Shown: positions 54,316-63,161, counted from the stretch's first letter. The stretch is DNA of 64,000 bases from Streptomyces macrolidinus (GCF_023887685.1 NZ_JAMWMR010000025.1:1-64000); one strand, 5' to 3'. Numbers and translations: made by a program. The notes: generated by a model from the letters alone, not told the origin.

Positions 54316-55871
54316 CGGGATACTGGCGCCTGGTCGCCATCAGCCTGCGCACCGCGCCCGCCCAGGTCCTCGGCTGGGCCCTGGCCGTCTGCGCGCTCGT
54401 CACCAGCAGCGCGTCCGCCATCGGCGACAAGTACGCCGAGCAGGCGAGCCGGGACGCCTACGCGGCCACCTACGTCGGCACGCAGAGCAGCGCCGCCCTC
54501 CAGGGCCGTGGCTACAACCTGGAGACCCTGGGCGGCATCCTGGCCAACGAGTTGGGCTACCTGACCCTCATCATGCTGCCGCTGATCGGCCTGCACCTGG
54601 CGATCCGTTTCACGCGCAGCGTCGAGGACACCGGCCGGCTCGACATCCTGACCGCGGGGTCGGTCCACCGGCTCGCCCCGGCCGCCGCCGGGCTGACCGC
54701 CGCCGCCCTCACCGCCGTCCTGACCTTCCTCCTCAGTGCCGCCGCGCTGGTCACACTCGACTATCCGGTCGCCGGATCGCTGCGGTACGCGGGCAGCCTC
54801 GCTGCGCTCATGCTGGCCTTCACCGGCATCGGCGCCCTGGTGGCCCAGTGCTGCCGGGACGCGCGCACCTCATACGTCCTCGCCGTCGCGTGCTGGATGG
54901 TCAGTTACCTGGCCCGTGCCGTGGTGGACGCCCGCGGCGTCGATCTGACCTGGGTGAACCCGGAGTCCTGGCTGGCGGAGATCCGTCCGTTCGCGGCCCA
55001 GCCACCGCTGTGGCCGTGGCTGGCCGTCGCGGCGACGGCCTCGGTCTCGTTCGCAGCCGCCGCCGTGGTGGCCACGCGTCGCGACCAGGGCGCCGGGCTC
55101 GTCCCACCACACCCCGGACCGGCCGCGGCGCCGTCCTGGATGACGAAACCGCTGCATGTACTGGTCCGGCTCACGCTCGGGGTCTGTCTCGGCTGGACCG
55201 TCGGGGGAAGCCTCTTCGCCTTCTCCTTCGGATACCTGACCAAGCAGATAAGCGTCCTGAGCGCGATCTCCGGCGCCACACGGAGCGACAACATCGACGC
55301 CACTGTGTCGCTCTTCGTCCAGATGAACGCGCTGCTCGCGGCTGCGGCCGCGATCCAGCTCACCCAGTGGCTGGCCGCCGAGGAGACCAGCGGACGGGTG
55401 GGGTACGCCCTCGCGAGCCCTGTGAGCAGACGACGTTGGTGGGGCGCCACCGCCGCGCTGGTGACCGCCTGGTCGCTCGTCCTGCTGATCTGCATGGGCG
55501 TCTGCACGGGTCTCGGGCTCGCGGCCGGATTCGGTGACGTCGGCTATCTCGACGACGGCGTGCCGGCCACCCTCGCGTACACGCCGGCGGTGCTGCTCCT
55601 GGCGGTGATCGCCCTGGCGCTGCAGTCGGTGAACCCCCGCGTGGTCACCGTCACGTGGCTCGCCGTCGGCTGGGGCATCGTCGTGTGCCTCCGTGCGGAC
55701 CTGCTCGACCTCCCGGAGTGGGCCCGGCGGCTGTCTCCGGTGCATTGGGTGGGTGCCGTTCCTCGAGACGCCTGGGACCGGCCTGCCGCGCTGGTCATGA
55801 CGCTCCTGGCGCTCGCCCTGGCGGCAGTTGCCGTTCTCGCCTTTCAACGCAGAGACCTGCGAGCCGGTTGA
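54312..55871 (+). CDS. ABC-2 type exporter permease (polyketide antibiotic exporter-like)
   Basis: A 519-residue membrane protein with about 12 hydrophobic helices in two similar halves (each opening with a long periplasmic or cytoplasmic loop, for example SVEDTGRLDILTAGSVHRL and EETSGRVGYALASPVSRRRW). This repeated layout is that of permeases from polyketide-antibiotic exporters such as the TnrB2/3 type. It forms the channel for the ATPase encoded just upstream (ATGA overlap). Substrate by context is the lipopeptide. Confidence 0.85.
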   Translation: MTGYWRLVAISLRTAPAQVLGWALAVCALVTSSASAIGDKYAEQASRDAYAATYVGTQSSAALQGRGYNLETLGGILANELGYLTLIMLPLIGLHLAIRFTRSVEDTGRLDILTAGSVHRLAPAAAGLTAAALTAVLTFLLSAAALVTLDYPVAGSLRYAGSLAALMLAFTGIGALVAQCCRDARTSYVLAVACWMVSYLARAVVDARGVDLTWVNPESWLAEIRPFAAQPPLWPWLAVAATASVSFAAAAVVATRRDQGAGLVPPHPGPAAAPSWMTKPLHVLVRLTLGVCLGWTVGGSLFAFSFGYLTKQISVLSAISGATRSDNIDATVSLFVQMNALLAAAAAIQLTQWLAAEETSGRVGYALASPVSRRRWWGATAALVTAWSLVLLICMGVCTGLGLAAGFGDVGYLDDGVPATLAYTPAVLLLAVIALALQSVNPRVVTVTWLAVGWGIVVCLRADLLDLPEWARRLSPVHWVGAVPRDAWDRPAALVMTLLALALAAVAVLAFQRRDLRAG

Positions 55872-55970
55872 GCCCGGTGACGGCCGAAGGGCTTGCCGCA
55901 CCGTACCGACCCGCTCGACCGGCTACCGAGCACGTGCCGAGTCAATCCCCCAGAGAGGGAGTTCAACCGC

Positions 55971-56993
55971 ATGGCGACGAACAAGAGCTGTGCCGTGATC
56001 GGAAGCGGCCTCTTCGGCATCCAGGCCGTCCGCGAGTTCACGCGCCGAGGGAACACCGTTGACTGGTACTCGTCGGATCCCGAACCGGGTGGCATCTGGC
56101 AGCCCATGCCGTGGGGCAAGACCCGCGAAAGCACCGAGTTGGTGAATCCGGGATGGTGCATCGCCCCCGAGTTCAGAGGGAAGCCGACGGTGACGGTCCA
56201 GGAGTTCCGCGCTCTCCTGAAGTCCTGGTCCGACGAGAGGACCGACCTCCAGCGGAGACGGTTCCTCACCCGCGTCGACAGTGTCGTGGAGTACGAGTCG
56301 CACGTGTGCGTCACGACCCCTGACAGCGAGACACCGTACGCGTTCGTCGTCGTCGCGACGGGCCACTACGGGGCGCCGCGCATCCCGGACGAATGGGCGG
56401 GGGACAACTGCTGTCACGCCTCCAGCCTGCAGGACCTGTCGCGCATTCAACCCCACCAGTCGGTCCTCGTGATCGGCGGTGGACAGAGCGGGGTGGAGAT
56501 CTGCGAGGAGATCATCGAGGATCGGCCCGACATCCGGCTGTCGTGGTGCACCGGGCGCACGGTGAAACTGATAACCCGGCACTCCCCCCTCGCCATGCTG
56601 GGGACGTGCGTGCGCTATTCCACGCGAGGTGAAGCGCCTCGCGGATTCGTGATCACCAAGAGCCCCTCCACGGTCGTGGCCCACTGCACGATCGTGCCGA
56701 CCCGTGCCCTCCACGTCGATGGAGGTCGAGTCGAGTTCTCCGACGGGAGTGTCCAGAAGTTCGACCACATCATCGCTGCGACCGGATACGCGGCCCCGGT
56801 CGGCCTCGACTTCCCTGCCCCGAATCCGGCCAGGACCAAGGGCATGCGTCTCTCCCCACGCAGCCGCATCGCCTCCCTGAACCACGACGGCGACGGCTGC
56901 GGGGGCGCGTCGATGCGGTGTGCCCGCAAGCAGGCAGTCGCGGCGGCCCGGCTCTTCGCGGACCGGGGAGACCCGAAGAAGTCACCAGCATGA
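55971..56993 (+). CDS. Small FAD/NAD(P)-dependent monooxygenase-like oxidoreductase
   Basis: A 340-residue flavoprotein, from ATG 55971 behind GAGAGGGA. An FAD Rossmann motif (VIGSGLFGIQ) with PGGIWQ is followed by a second, NADPH-binding motif VLVIGGGQSGVE and the ATGY strand (IIAATGYAAP), the plan of flavin-containing and Baeyer-Villiger monooxygenases. The usual FxGxxxHxxxY/F fingerprint is degenerate (WAGDNCCHASSL) and the chain is at least 100 residues shorter than typical FMOs. It lies between the exporter and the StrR-like regulator, so it is a candidate tailoring enzyme, but inactivity or an unrelated role is possible. Confidence 0.7.
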   Translation: MATNKSCAVIGSGLFGIQAVREFTRRGNTVDWYSSDPEPGGIWQPMPWGKTRESTELVNPGWCIAPEFRGKPTVTVQEFRALLKSWSDERTDLQRRRFLTRVDSVVEYESHVCVTTPDSETPYAFVVVATGHYGAPRIPDEWAGDNCCHASSLQDLSRIQPHQSVLVIGGGQSGVEICEEIIEDRPDIRLSWCTGRTVKLITRHSPLAMLGTCVRYSTRGEAPRGFVITKSPSTVVAHCTIVPTRALHVDGGRVEFSDGSVQKFDHIIAATGYAAPVGLDFPAPNPARTKGMRLSPRSRIASLNHDGDGCGGASMRCARKQAVAAARLFADRGDPKKSPA

Positions 56994-57046
56994 CCTGACC
57001 GGTTCCGGGCGTCTCTCGCCCTGCCTCCCCCGTCTCCTCCCCCACC

Positions 57047-57112
57047 CGACATCCCTCGCCTCGGCCGGCCCTGCCCTCAGGACGCGCCAAGGCGAGGGAT
57101 GTCGTTGGTTTT
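57047..57112 (+). terminator. Strong hairpin terminator after the flavoprotein gene
   Basis: Perfect 15-bp arms CGACATCCCTCGCCT (57047-57061) and AGGCGAGGGATGTCG (57090-57104) enclose a 28-nt loop, followed by a T-rich run (TTGGTTTT). It ends the rightward exporter and flavoprotein unit about 55 bp after the stop codon. Confidence 0.85.
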
Positions 57113-57142
57113 CAGCCACAAAACACCGTGTCCCAAACATTG

Positions 57143-57240
57143 ATCTTCATTCAAATGGGCAGGTCAGCGGCGTAAAATGAAGATACACAGTATCTCAAAC
57201 TTCAAATGCGCTTGTTGCAAGCCCTCTTGGGGGCTTGTAA
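57143..57240. promoter_or_regulatory. Dyad-rich region upstream of the StrR-like gene
   Basis: This AT-richer stretch holds three nested or adjacent dyads: ATCTTCATT with AATGAAGAT (57143-57151 and 57176-57184), AGATAC-ACA-GTATCT (57181-57195), and a hairpin with 10-bp arms and one G-U at 57215-57224 and 57231-57240. It lies 180-275 bp before the regulator start and probably contains its promoter and control sites. No StrR-type 9+11+9 site is seen here. Otherwise 57113-57418 is empty. Confidence 0.45.
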
Positions 57241-57418
57241 TCTCACGGCAACGGTTTCCGGACAAGGCGCGGGGCTCATCACCCGCGTGTGCCGCTTGTT
57301 CAGCGGGCGTTGAGGACAGTGACTGCGGTGCTGATGCGACTGCCGATACCCATGAGGTGGTCATCGGCGTCGAGTCGCACCCGGGATGACACTGAGAGAC
57401 GAATACGGGGGAACGTCA

Positions 57419-58537
57419 ATGAGTGCTGTCCACTTCGAGCCGCCGCCGCACGCCCGCACCACGCGTGAACCGAGCGCCTCGCCTCGCGAACGCGGCCGGC
57501 ACCCGGACCTCGCCGTGGTCACCACCGTGCCGATCGCGCTGCTGCTCCCCGCGGACTCGCCACGCCTGTCGGGTGAGAACCTGGAGCACGCCCACACGCT
57601 GGCGGCCTCGGGACAGGAACTCCCGCCCATCATCGTGCACCGCCAGACCATGCGCGTCATCGACGGGATGCACCGGCTCCGGGTGGCCATGCTGCGCGGG
57701 CAGCCGGAGATCCGGGTCTGCTTCTTCGAGGGGTCCGCGGCCGACGCCTTCGTGCTGGCGGTGAAGTCGAACGTCGGTCACGGTCTGCCGCTGACGCTGG
57801 CCGAACGGGTGAGCGCCGCCGAGCGCATCATCGCCTCCCACGCCCAGTGGTCCGACCGCGTCATCGCCTCGGCGACCGGACTCTCGGCCACGACCGTGGG
57901 CGGACTGCGGCGCCGCAGGAGCGAGGCCGGCACGGCTCCCACCTCCCGCATCGGCCGGGACGGCAGGGTCCGTCCGCTCAGCGCGGCGGAAGGGCGCCGG
58001 ACGGCGGGCAGGCTGATCGCCGCGTCACCCGACGCGCCGTTGAGGGAGATAGCGAAGCAGGCGAACCTCTCGCTGGGAACGGTGCGCGATGTACGCGACC
58101 GGGTCCTGCGGGGCGAGGACCCGGTACCCGCCCCGCGCCGGGCAGCGCCGAGGCAGCGGACGCGGCCACCGGCGCCGAGCCCGGCAACCCGGCTTCCCGG
58201 GAAGATCGGCGAGGCGGAGAAGCCCCTCGCCACCGCGCCGGACGCACCGACGAACCCGCCGAACCCGTCGGCCGCGAAGACCCCCGACGGCGACGCACAG
58301 GCGGATCTGACCGCGGTCTTCAAGAACCTGTGCGGAGACCCGTCCCTTCGCTACACGGAGACGGGGCGGCTGCTGCTGCGCCTGCTGGAGACGCAGATCG
58401 CCGGTGTACGGCGCTGGGACGAGATCGCGGAGTCCGTCCCCTCCCATCAGGCCGCGATGGTCTCCGCCGCAGCCGCTGAATGCGCCAGCGCCTGGCAGAT
58501 ACTCGCACGGAAGATCTCGCAGCGATCTCCTGCCTGA
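57419..58537 (+). CDS. StrR/ParB-family pathway-specific activator
   Basis: A 372-residue regulator. The ParB-like N-terminal part (residues about 30-130: LLLPADSPRLSGEN, ELPPIIVHRQTMRVIDGMHR, FVLAVKSNVGHGLPL) and the following HTH (SDRVIASATGLSATTVGGLR) are typical of StrR, the streptomycin activator, and its relatives in glycopeptide and aminocoumarin clusters. A Pro/Ala-rich linker (230-290) and a helical tail follow. ATG 57419 is preferred over 57386 because GGGGGA lies seven bases upstream. It likely activates the cluster through the operator at 53077-53109. No TTA codon is present. Confidence 0.85.
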   Translation: MSAVHFEPPPHARTTREPSASPRERGRHPDLAVVTTVPIALLLPADSPRLSGENLEHAHTLAASGQELPPIIVHRQTMRVIDGMHRLRVAMLRGQPEIRVCFFEGSAADAFVLAVKSNVGHGLPLTLAERVSAAERIIASHAQWSDRVIASATGLSATTVGGLRRRRSEAGTAPTSRIGRDGRVRPLSAAEGRRTAGRLIAASPDAPLREIAKQANLSLGTVRDVRDRVLRGEDPVPAPRRAAPRQRTRPPAPSPATRLPGKIGEAEKPLATAPDAPTNPPNPSAAKTPDGDAQADLTAVFKNLCGDPSLRYTETGRLLLRLLETQIAGVRRWDEIAESVPSHQAAMVSAAAAECASAWQILARKISQRSPA

Positions 58538-58745
58538 CCAGCGAACCGAAGCGGTCGACGCCGCCCGGAAAGTGTCTTCAGCGGCACAAGAACCCCTTTG
58601 ACGTGATCCGCACCACATACATCTATGGGCCGAACGGCTCTGGCAGCGCAAGGCCGAAACGCGTTGCATGGGGGCCGCCAGACCTGCCAGTGGCACCGAC
58701 CCTGTGCGGCGGACGAGTACCGCCGTGTGCGAAGGACATCCGCCC

Positions 58746-59195
58746 ATGACGCATCGGTTACCTCCCGAGCCGCGCCGCACCGTGGACCTGGACCCCGACG
58801 AAGCCCTGCGCCTGCTCAGCAGCGTCCCCCTGGGCCGCATCGTCTTCCCGACCGACTTCCCGCAGTGGGCGCTGCCCGCCGTACGCCCCGTCAGCCACAT
58901 CCTGGATGACGGCGACATCATCGTCTGCGCCCGCAACGGCGCTGTCCTCACCGCCCCCATGGAGCAGGCGGACTCCCAAGGCGTCGCCGTCGCCTACCAG
59001 GCCGACGAGATCGACCACAACACCGGCCTGCGGTGGAGCGTCGTCGCCACCGGCCACTGCCACCTCGTCACGGACCCGGAGCAGGTGGCGCGCTACCGGG
59101 CGGCGCTGCGCTCGCAGTCGGACCACGGCCCGGACCACGTCGTACGCATCCGCCCCGACCTGGTCACCGGCATCCGACGGGCGGTGAGCGACTAG
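58746..59195 (+). CDS. Pyridoxamine 5'-phosphate oxidase-fold flavin protein
   Basis: A 149-residue split-barrel protein. LLSSVPLGRIVFP, AVRPVSHILDDGDIIVCA and WSVVATGHCHLVTDPEQVARYR are the usual strands of small PPOX-fold (FMN/F420 binding) proteins of actinobacteria. Substrate unknown. ATG 58746 matches the start of homology. It is monocistronic. The 208 bp between it and the StrR-like gene contain nothing I can identify. Confidence 0.8.
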   Translation: MTHRLPPEPRRTVDLDPDEALRLLSSVPLGRIVFPTDFPQWALPAVRPVSHILDDGDIIVCARNGAVLTAPMEQADSQGVAVAYQADEIDHNTGLRWSVVATGHCHLVTDPEQVARYRAALRSQSDHGPDHVVRIRPDLVTGIRRAVSD

Positions 59196-59276
59196 GAAGA
59201 GCCTCGCCCCAGAAGGCTTCGGCCTCGGACGAGCCGAATCCGGTGGCGTCGATGAGCAGTTGAGCGAACCGCCGCA

Positions 59277-60593
59277 TCACGGAGGTCCTGGCAGGCGGCA
59301 CTTCGATGCGGAACGCCGTGTCGAGGTGGCTCCTGGGGGCGAGGAGCCGTTGCCGGGAGTCGAGTGCGAGCGTGGCGCGCGTGCGGCTGTCGGCGGCGGC
59401 TTCCAGCTCGACGCCCTCGTGCCGCAGGGCATCCGCGACGGGGACTGGCCGGGAGCCGTGCCTACGACGTGGGAGGGCGTCTGCTCCTCTCTGCCGTCCA
59501 AGTGGGGCTGTTCCGCAGACTCGCACGTCGACGCGGTAGGCCCTCTCCCGTGGCGGGTCGGCCGTGTCACGCCGGGCCGGTCATGGATTCCGCGACGCAG
59601 CCACCCGAACATGCCCCGCGCTCGTGGCGGCTGCCGCCGTACGACCGGAGCCCGAGGAGCGGCCTCCATCGCCCGGGAGGCCGCGGTGTGGCGAGCGACC
59701 GTGGTCTCACCAGGTGTCTCGGTCCCTCGGTCGGTCGTGGTCTCAGGCCGCGTCTCGTCCGGAACACAGGGCGACGGACGCGGCGCCTGCCGGTGCCGAC
59801 GGGCCTCGGTGAGCGCCTGCCGCAAGTCGGCCCGGAGGCGGCCGATCTCGTCGGGGTCGTCTGCTGTCATGATCCGGGCGGTGATCCGGCCGGCGGCCGA
59901 TTCGGGTGCCCCGCTCGCGGACCGCGCGGGCTCCAGACGGCGCAACTGGGCGCGCTCATAGGGACCTTGGACGATCTCCGCCACCTCCACCGGATCCAGC
60001 AGGGACGCCACGGCAGCGGCTCTCACCCACGGATCCTCCGTCTGCCGCAGGTGCCAACCGAGGTGGCGTCCGCGCCAGTTACGGGGCCGCAGGTCCAGGC
60101 CCGCGTCCAACTGATCGCGCAGCCCTTGTGGCGTCGTGCCGGTGAGCAGCAGCGCGTTCTCCTCCTTGGCGGCGAACTGCTTCAGCTCCTCGGCCAGATA
60201 CAGCCAGACCACGGCCCGGTAGCGGTTCAGATACCACTTCACCGGCACGAGCAGGCCCAGGCGTGCCAGCCGAGTGAACCTGCCGGGCGCCACCCCCATC
60301 AGGGCCGCGCCGTTCCTTGTGCCCACGGTCTTCACCCGCTCCCGCAGCGCCGCGGGGAAGCCGTCCTCGCCGCGTACGCGGTCGATCTCGGCGCGCGTGA
60401 CACGACGGCCTCCACCGCCCTCGTCGGGAACGGTCCGTACGTATCCCAGCCGTACCGCGAAGTCGAACTCGCTCTGCTTGAGCTCCAGTTCCCGTGCGGC
60501 GCGGCTCGGGGTCAGTGCGGGGTGCCGTGATGCGGAACCCCTGGCGCTGCCGGTGGTGTCGGTGGCGGTGGCCGTGATCGCGTTCGCTGCCAT
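59277..60593 (-). CDS. DUF6397-type protein, C-terminus probably read through
   Basis: A 438-residue frame. Residues 1-250 (AARELELKQSEFDFAVRLG, VAPGRFTRLARLGLLVPVKW, YLNRYRAVVWLYLAEELKQF, then ITARIMTADDPDEIGRLRAD) match my memory of the streptomycete DUF6397 family, with an HTH-like N-terminus. After FGWLRR (about residue 335) the sequence turns into low-complexity, non-family sequence lying antisense to other debris, so the natural stop was probably lost and about 100 residues are extraneous. Function unknown. Confidence 0.6.
   Translation of the reverse strand: MAANAITATATDTTGSARGSASRHPALTPSRAARELELKQSEFDFAVRLGYVRTVPDEGGGGRRVTRAEIDRVRGEDGFPAALRERVKTVGTRNGAALMGVAPGRFTRLARLGLLVPVKWYLNRYRAVVWLYLAEELKQFAAKEENALLLTGTTPQGLRDQLDAGLDLRPRNWRGRHLGWHLRQTEDPWVRAAAVASLLDPVEVAEIVQGPYERAQLRRLEPARSASGAPESAAGRITARIMTADDPDEIGRLRADLRQALTEARRHRQAPRPSPCVPDETRPETTTDRGTETPGETTVARHTAASRAMEAAPRAPVVRRQPPRARGMFGWLRRGIHDRPGVTRPTRHGRGPTASTCESAEQPHLDGREEQTPSHVVGTAPGQSPSRMPCGTRASSWKPPPTAARAPRSHSTPGNGSSPPGATSTRRSASKCRLPGPP
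59442..59522 (+). pseudogene. C-terminal relic of an acyl-CoA thioesterase
   Basis: The plus strand encodes GLAGSRAYDVGGRLLLSAVQ followed by VGLFRRLA. This aligns with the C-terminus of the intact TesB at 21182 (GLARGRIYDTEGRLLVSVVQ and on). Nothing upstream in this frame belongs to the family, so it is a gene-tail relic lying antisense within the 3' part of the DUF6397 frame. Confidence 0.55.
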
Positions 60594-60756
60594 GGCGGTT
60601 CTCCCCCGTGGAGTCCGTGGCGAGTGCGGTGTGCACCCGCTTCGGACAAAACGGTAGCTGGAGAACGAAATCGGCGTGCGGGCCTGTGGATAACCCTGCC
60701 CGCCCCGTCATTTCCCTTGGTCAGAGGGGTGATTCAGAGGGGTGATGGTGACGCGG

Positions 60757-61170
60757 TCAGCGGGTCGAGTCCGGTGTGTCTCCCTGCTGCCTGGCGTCCA
60801 CGGCCAGATGCTCCCCGACCCTGTTCACCAGCAGCGTCATCTCGTAGGCGATCCGGCCGATGTCGGCCTCGGCGGCGCTGAGCACGCACAGACAACTGCC
60901 CAGCCCGGCAGCGGTGACGAAGAGGAGTGCGTCATCGAACTCGATCATGGTCTGGCGTACCTGACCGGCGCCGAAATGGCGTCCCGATCCCTTGGCCAGG
61001 CTGTGCAGCCCGGACGAGACCGCCGCGAGATGCTCCGCGTCCTCACGGCGCAGCCCGGTGCTCGTGCCGGTCACCAGACCGTCGTTGGACAGCACCAGTG
61101 CGTGCCGTATGTGTTCCACGCGCTCGGTCAGATCGTCCAGGAGCCAGCCGAGCCCCGTGTTCTGCGCCAT
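60757..61170 (-). CDS. cvnB: Roadblock/LC7-domain protein, conservon CvnB type
   Basis: A 137-residue roadblock/LC7 protein: LGWLLDDLTERVEHIRHALV, LSNDGLVTG, EHLAAVSSGLHSLAKG, and FVTAAGLGSCLCVL are typical of CvnB proteins. In conservons CvnB works with a sensor-kinase-like CvnA, CvnC (DUF742) and the GTPase CvnD as a membrane-associated signalling complex. Here it is separated from cvnD by a plus-strand PPOX gene, and no cvnA or cvnC is in view. Confidence 0.85.
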   Translation of the reverse strand: MAQNTGLGWLLDDLTERVEHIRHALVLSNDGLVTGTSTGLRREDAEHLAAVSSGLHSLAKGSGRHFGAGQVRQTMIEFDDALLFVTAAGLGSCLCVLSAAEADIGRIAYEMTLLVNRVGEHLAVDARQQGDTPDSTR

Positions 61171-61264
61171 GGTGCCTTCTCCCCGTGGTGTCGCTCCCCC
61201 CGGCCGGAGGGTCCCATCAGCAAGCCTTCACCACGGTCGCCGTCCCGGCAAGCAGAATGAGGGC

Positions 61265-61693
61265 ATGGCACACAAGATGACCGACGAGGAATGGCGCGCC
61301 TTCGTCTCGCACGGCACCCGTACGGGCAAGCTCTCCACGGTCCGCGCCGACGGCAGCCCGCACGTGGCGCCGATCTGGTTCCTGCTGGACGGAGACGATG
61401 TCGTCTTCAACACCGGGAAGGGCACGGTCAAGGGGCGGAATCTGGCCAGGGACGGCCGGGTCGCCCTGTGCGTGGACGACGACCGTCCCCCGTACGGCTT
61501 CGTCGTACTGCAGGGCCGGGCCGCGCTGTCGGAGGATCTCGACGAGGTGCGGCACTGGGCCACCCTGATCGGCGCCCGGTACATGGGCGAGGCACGGGCC
61601 GAGGAGTTCGGCACCCGCAACGGCGTTCCGGGTGAACTGCTCGTCCGGGTACGGATCGAGAAGGTGCTGGCCTATTCGGGCGTCGCGGAGTAG
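61265..61693 (+). CDS. PPOX-class F420-dependent enzyme
   Basis: A 142-residue split-barrel protein. TGKLSTVRADGSPHVAPIWF, VVFNTGKGTVKGRNLARDGR and VALCVDDDRPPYGFVVLQG match PPOX-class proteins annotated as F420-binding. It likely reduces or binds a small molecule with F420. It lies on the plus strand between cvnB and cvnD, breaking the usual conservon order. Confidence 0.82.
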   Translation: MAHKMTDEEWRAFVSHGTRTGKLSTVRADGSPHVAPIWFLLDGDDVVFNTGKGTVKGRNLARDGRVALCVDDDRPPYGFVVLQGRAALSEDLDEVRHWATLIGARYMGEARAEEFGTRNGVPGELLVRVRIEKVLAYSGVAE

Positions 61694-61697
61694 CGCG

Positions 61698-62336
61698 TCA
61701 GCTCACGGAGTCCAGCAACCGGGCGGTGTGCACGCGCCCGGCGTACTCGACGAGGCGGATCAGCACGTCCTTCCCGGATTCCCGGTCCCGGGCGTCGCAC
61801 AGCACCACGGGCGTGCCGTGGTCGAGGTCGAGGGCGCGCGACACGTCGTCGGCGTCGTAGGTGCGGGCTCCCGCAAAGCAGTTGACGGCCACCAGGAACG
61901 GGATGCGGCGGCGCTCGAAGTAGTCCACGGCGGGGAAGCAGCCTTCCAGGCGCCGGGTGTCCGCGAGGACGACGGCTCCCAGGGCGCCCTGGGAGAGTTC
62001 GTCCCACAGGAACCAGAAGCGGTCCTGGCCCGGCGTGCCGAAGAGATAGAGCGAGAGCCCGGAGCGGATGGTGATGCGTCCGAAGTCCATGGCGACGGTC
62101 GTGGTGGCCTTGTGGTCCACTCCGTCGGTGTCGTCCACGAACTGGCCCGCCCGGGTCAGCAGTTCCTCGGTACGCAGGGGCCTGATGTCGCTGACCGCGC
62201 CCACCAGGGTGGTCTTGCCCACGCCGAATCCGCCGGCGATCAGTATCTTCAACGCCAGGTCGGTCGTCTCGCCCTCCGTCCTCTCTGCCTGGGCCGTCTC
62301 GCCGTCGGGCGGCTCGTCGGAGTGCTCGGAGACCAT
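61698..62336 (-). CDS. cvnD: Conservon GTP-binding protein CvnD
   Basis: A 212-residue small GTPase-like protein: P-loop GGFGVGKTTLVGAV, switch region VDHKATTTVAMDFGRI, G3-like YLFGTPGQDRFWFLWDEL (TPGQ in place of DTAGQ) and VAVNCFAG for the NKxD region, as in CvnD and MglA-like proteins. It should act as the molecular switch of a conservon signalling complex. Its stop lies 4 bp from the convergent PPOX gene. The expected upstream cvnA, cvnB and cvnC are missing from its 5' side. Confidence 0.87.
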   Translation of the reverse strand: MVSEHSDEPPDGETAQAERTEGETTDLALKILIAGGFGVGKTTLVGAVSDIRPLRTEELLTRAGQFVDDTDGVDHKATTTVAMDFGRITIRSGLSLYLFGTPGQDRFWFLWDELSQGALGAVVLADTRRLEGCFPAVDYFERRRIPFLVAVNCFAGARTYDADDVSRALDLDHGTPVVLCDARDRESGKDVLIRLVEYAGRVHTARLLDSVS

Positions 62337-62552
62337 CGATCACTTCTCTCGGGAGTGCCGACCACGGTCGACGCCTGCACATCTGTACGGAGTCAGCATC
62401 ATGTCAACTGCGCTGTCATCTCAATGAGTTGAGCGGCATATCGGCCAAGATGCGGGCCGAGAAGTGGCGGGATCCGGCGCGAGCGAGCCAGGGAACGATC
62501 GCACCCTGCTCGAATGCGCGTACCGACACACCCTTCGCCCGAGTAAGGAATC

Positions 62553-63161
62553 ATGCGAAGCATGAGCAACGACCACACACAAGTACAGGAGTTCTTCACC
62601 GCGCGCGCGGCCGACTGGGACACGCGGTTCCCCGACGACGGTCCGGCGTACGGCTCGGCGATCGCCGCGCTCGGGCTACGCGCGGGGGACCGTGTGCTCG
62701 ACGCGGGATGCGGTACGGGCCGGGCCCTCCCGCCGCTGCGCGCGGCCGTGGGGCCCTCGGGGGTGGTTCTGGGGGCCGATCTGACCCCGGCGATGCTGGC
62801 AGCCGCCGTACAGGCGGGACGGAACCGTGACGGGCACCTGCTGCTCGCCGACGTGGCCGGGCTTCCCTTGCGTACGGAGTCCCTCGACGCGGTGTTCGGA
62901 GCGGGGCTGATCGCCCATCTGCCCCATCCTGCCGAGAATCTGCGGGAGTTGGCGCGCGTGGTGCGGCCCGGGGGTCTGCTGGCGCTCTTCCACCCGATCG
63001 GCCGGGCGGCGCTCGCGGCCCGCCAGGGGCGGCAGATCACCCCTGACGACCTGCGCGCCGAATCCAATCTCCGCCCTCTGCTGGCGGGTTCCGGGTGGCG
63101 CATGACGTCGTACGTCGACGAGGACGCCCGCTTCCTCGCGCTGGCCGTCCGCGAGGGCTGA
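62553..63161 (+). CDS. Class I SAM-dependent methyltransferase
   Basis: A 202-residue methyltransferase: motif I VLDAGCGTGRAL, motif II GADLTPAML, LLADVAGLPLRTESLDAVFG (acidic motif), then LRELARVVRPGGLLALFHP. This is a UbiE/Methyltransf_11-type fold acting on an unknown small molecule. AAGGA before ATG 62553 supports the start. It is convergent with the MpaB-family gene, with 2 bp between stops. Confidence 0.85.
   Translation: MRSMSNDHTQVQEFFTARAADWDTRFPDDGPAYGSAIAALGLRAGDRVLDAGCGTGRALPPLRAAVGPSGVVLGADLTPAMLAAAVQAGRNRDGHLLLADVAGLPLRTESLDAVFGAGLIAHLPHPAENLRELARVVRPGGLLALFHPIGRAALAARQGRQITPDDLRAESNLRPLLAGSGWRMTSYVDEDARFLALAVREG

Noticed and set aside
55961..55969. GTTCAACCG before the flavoprotein gene considered as a second StrR-type operator
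   Set aside because: Only one arm is present; the bases 11 nt further on do not match the second arm, and the stretch lies between the Shine-Dalgarno sequence and the start codon.
57177..57389. A 70-residue frame upstream of the StrR-like gene
   Set aside because: Sits in the dyad-rich promoter region, lacks a Shine-Dalgarno sequence and has no recognisable domain.
59164..59526. Minus-strand 120-residue frame near the DUF6397 end
   Set aside because: Has some coding-like character, but the region also contains a thioesterase relic on the other strand. I could not assign a family and treat it as debris.
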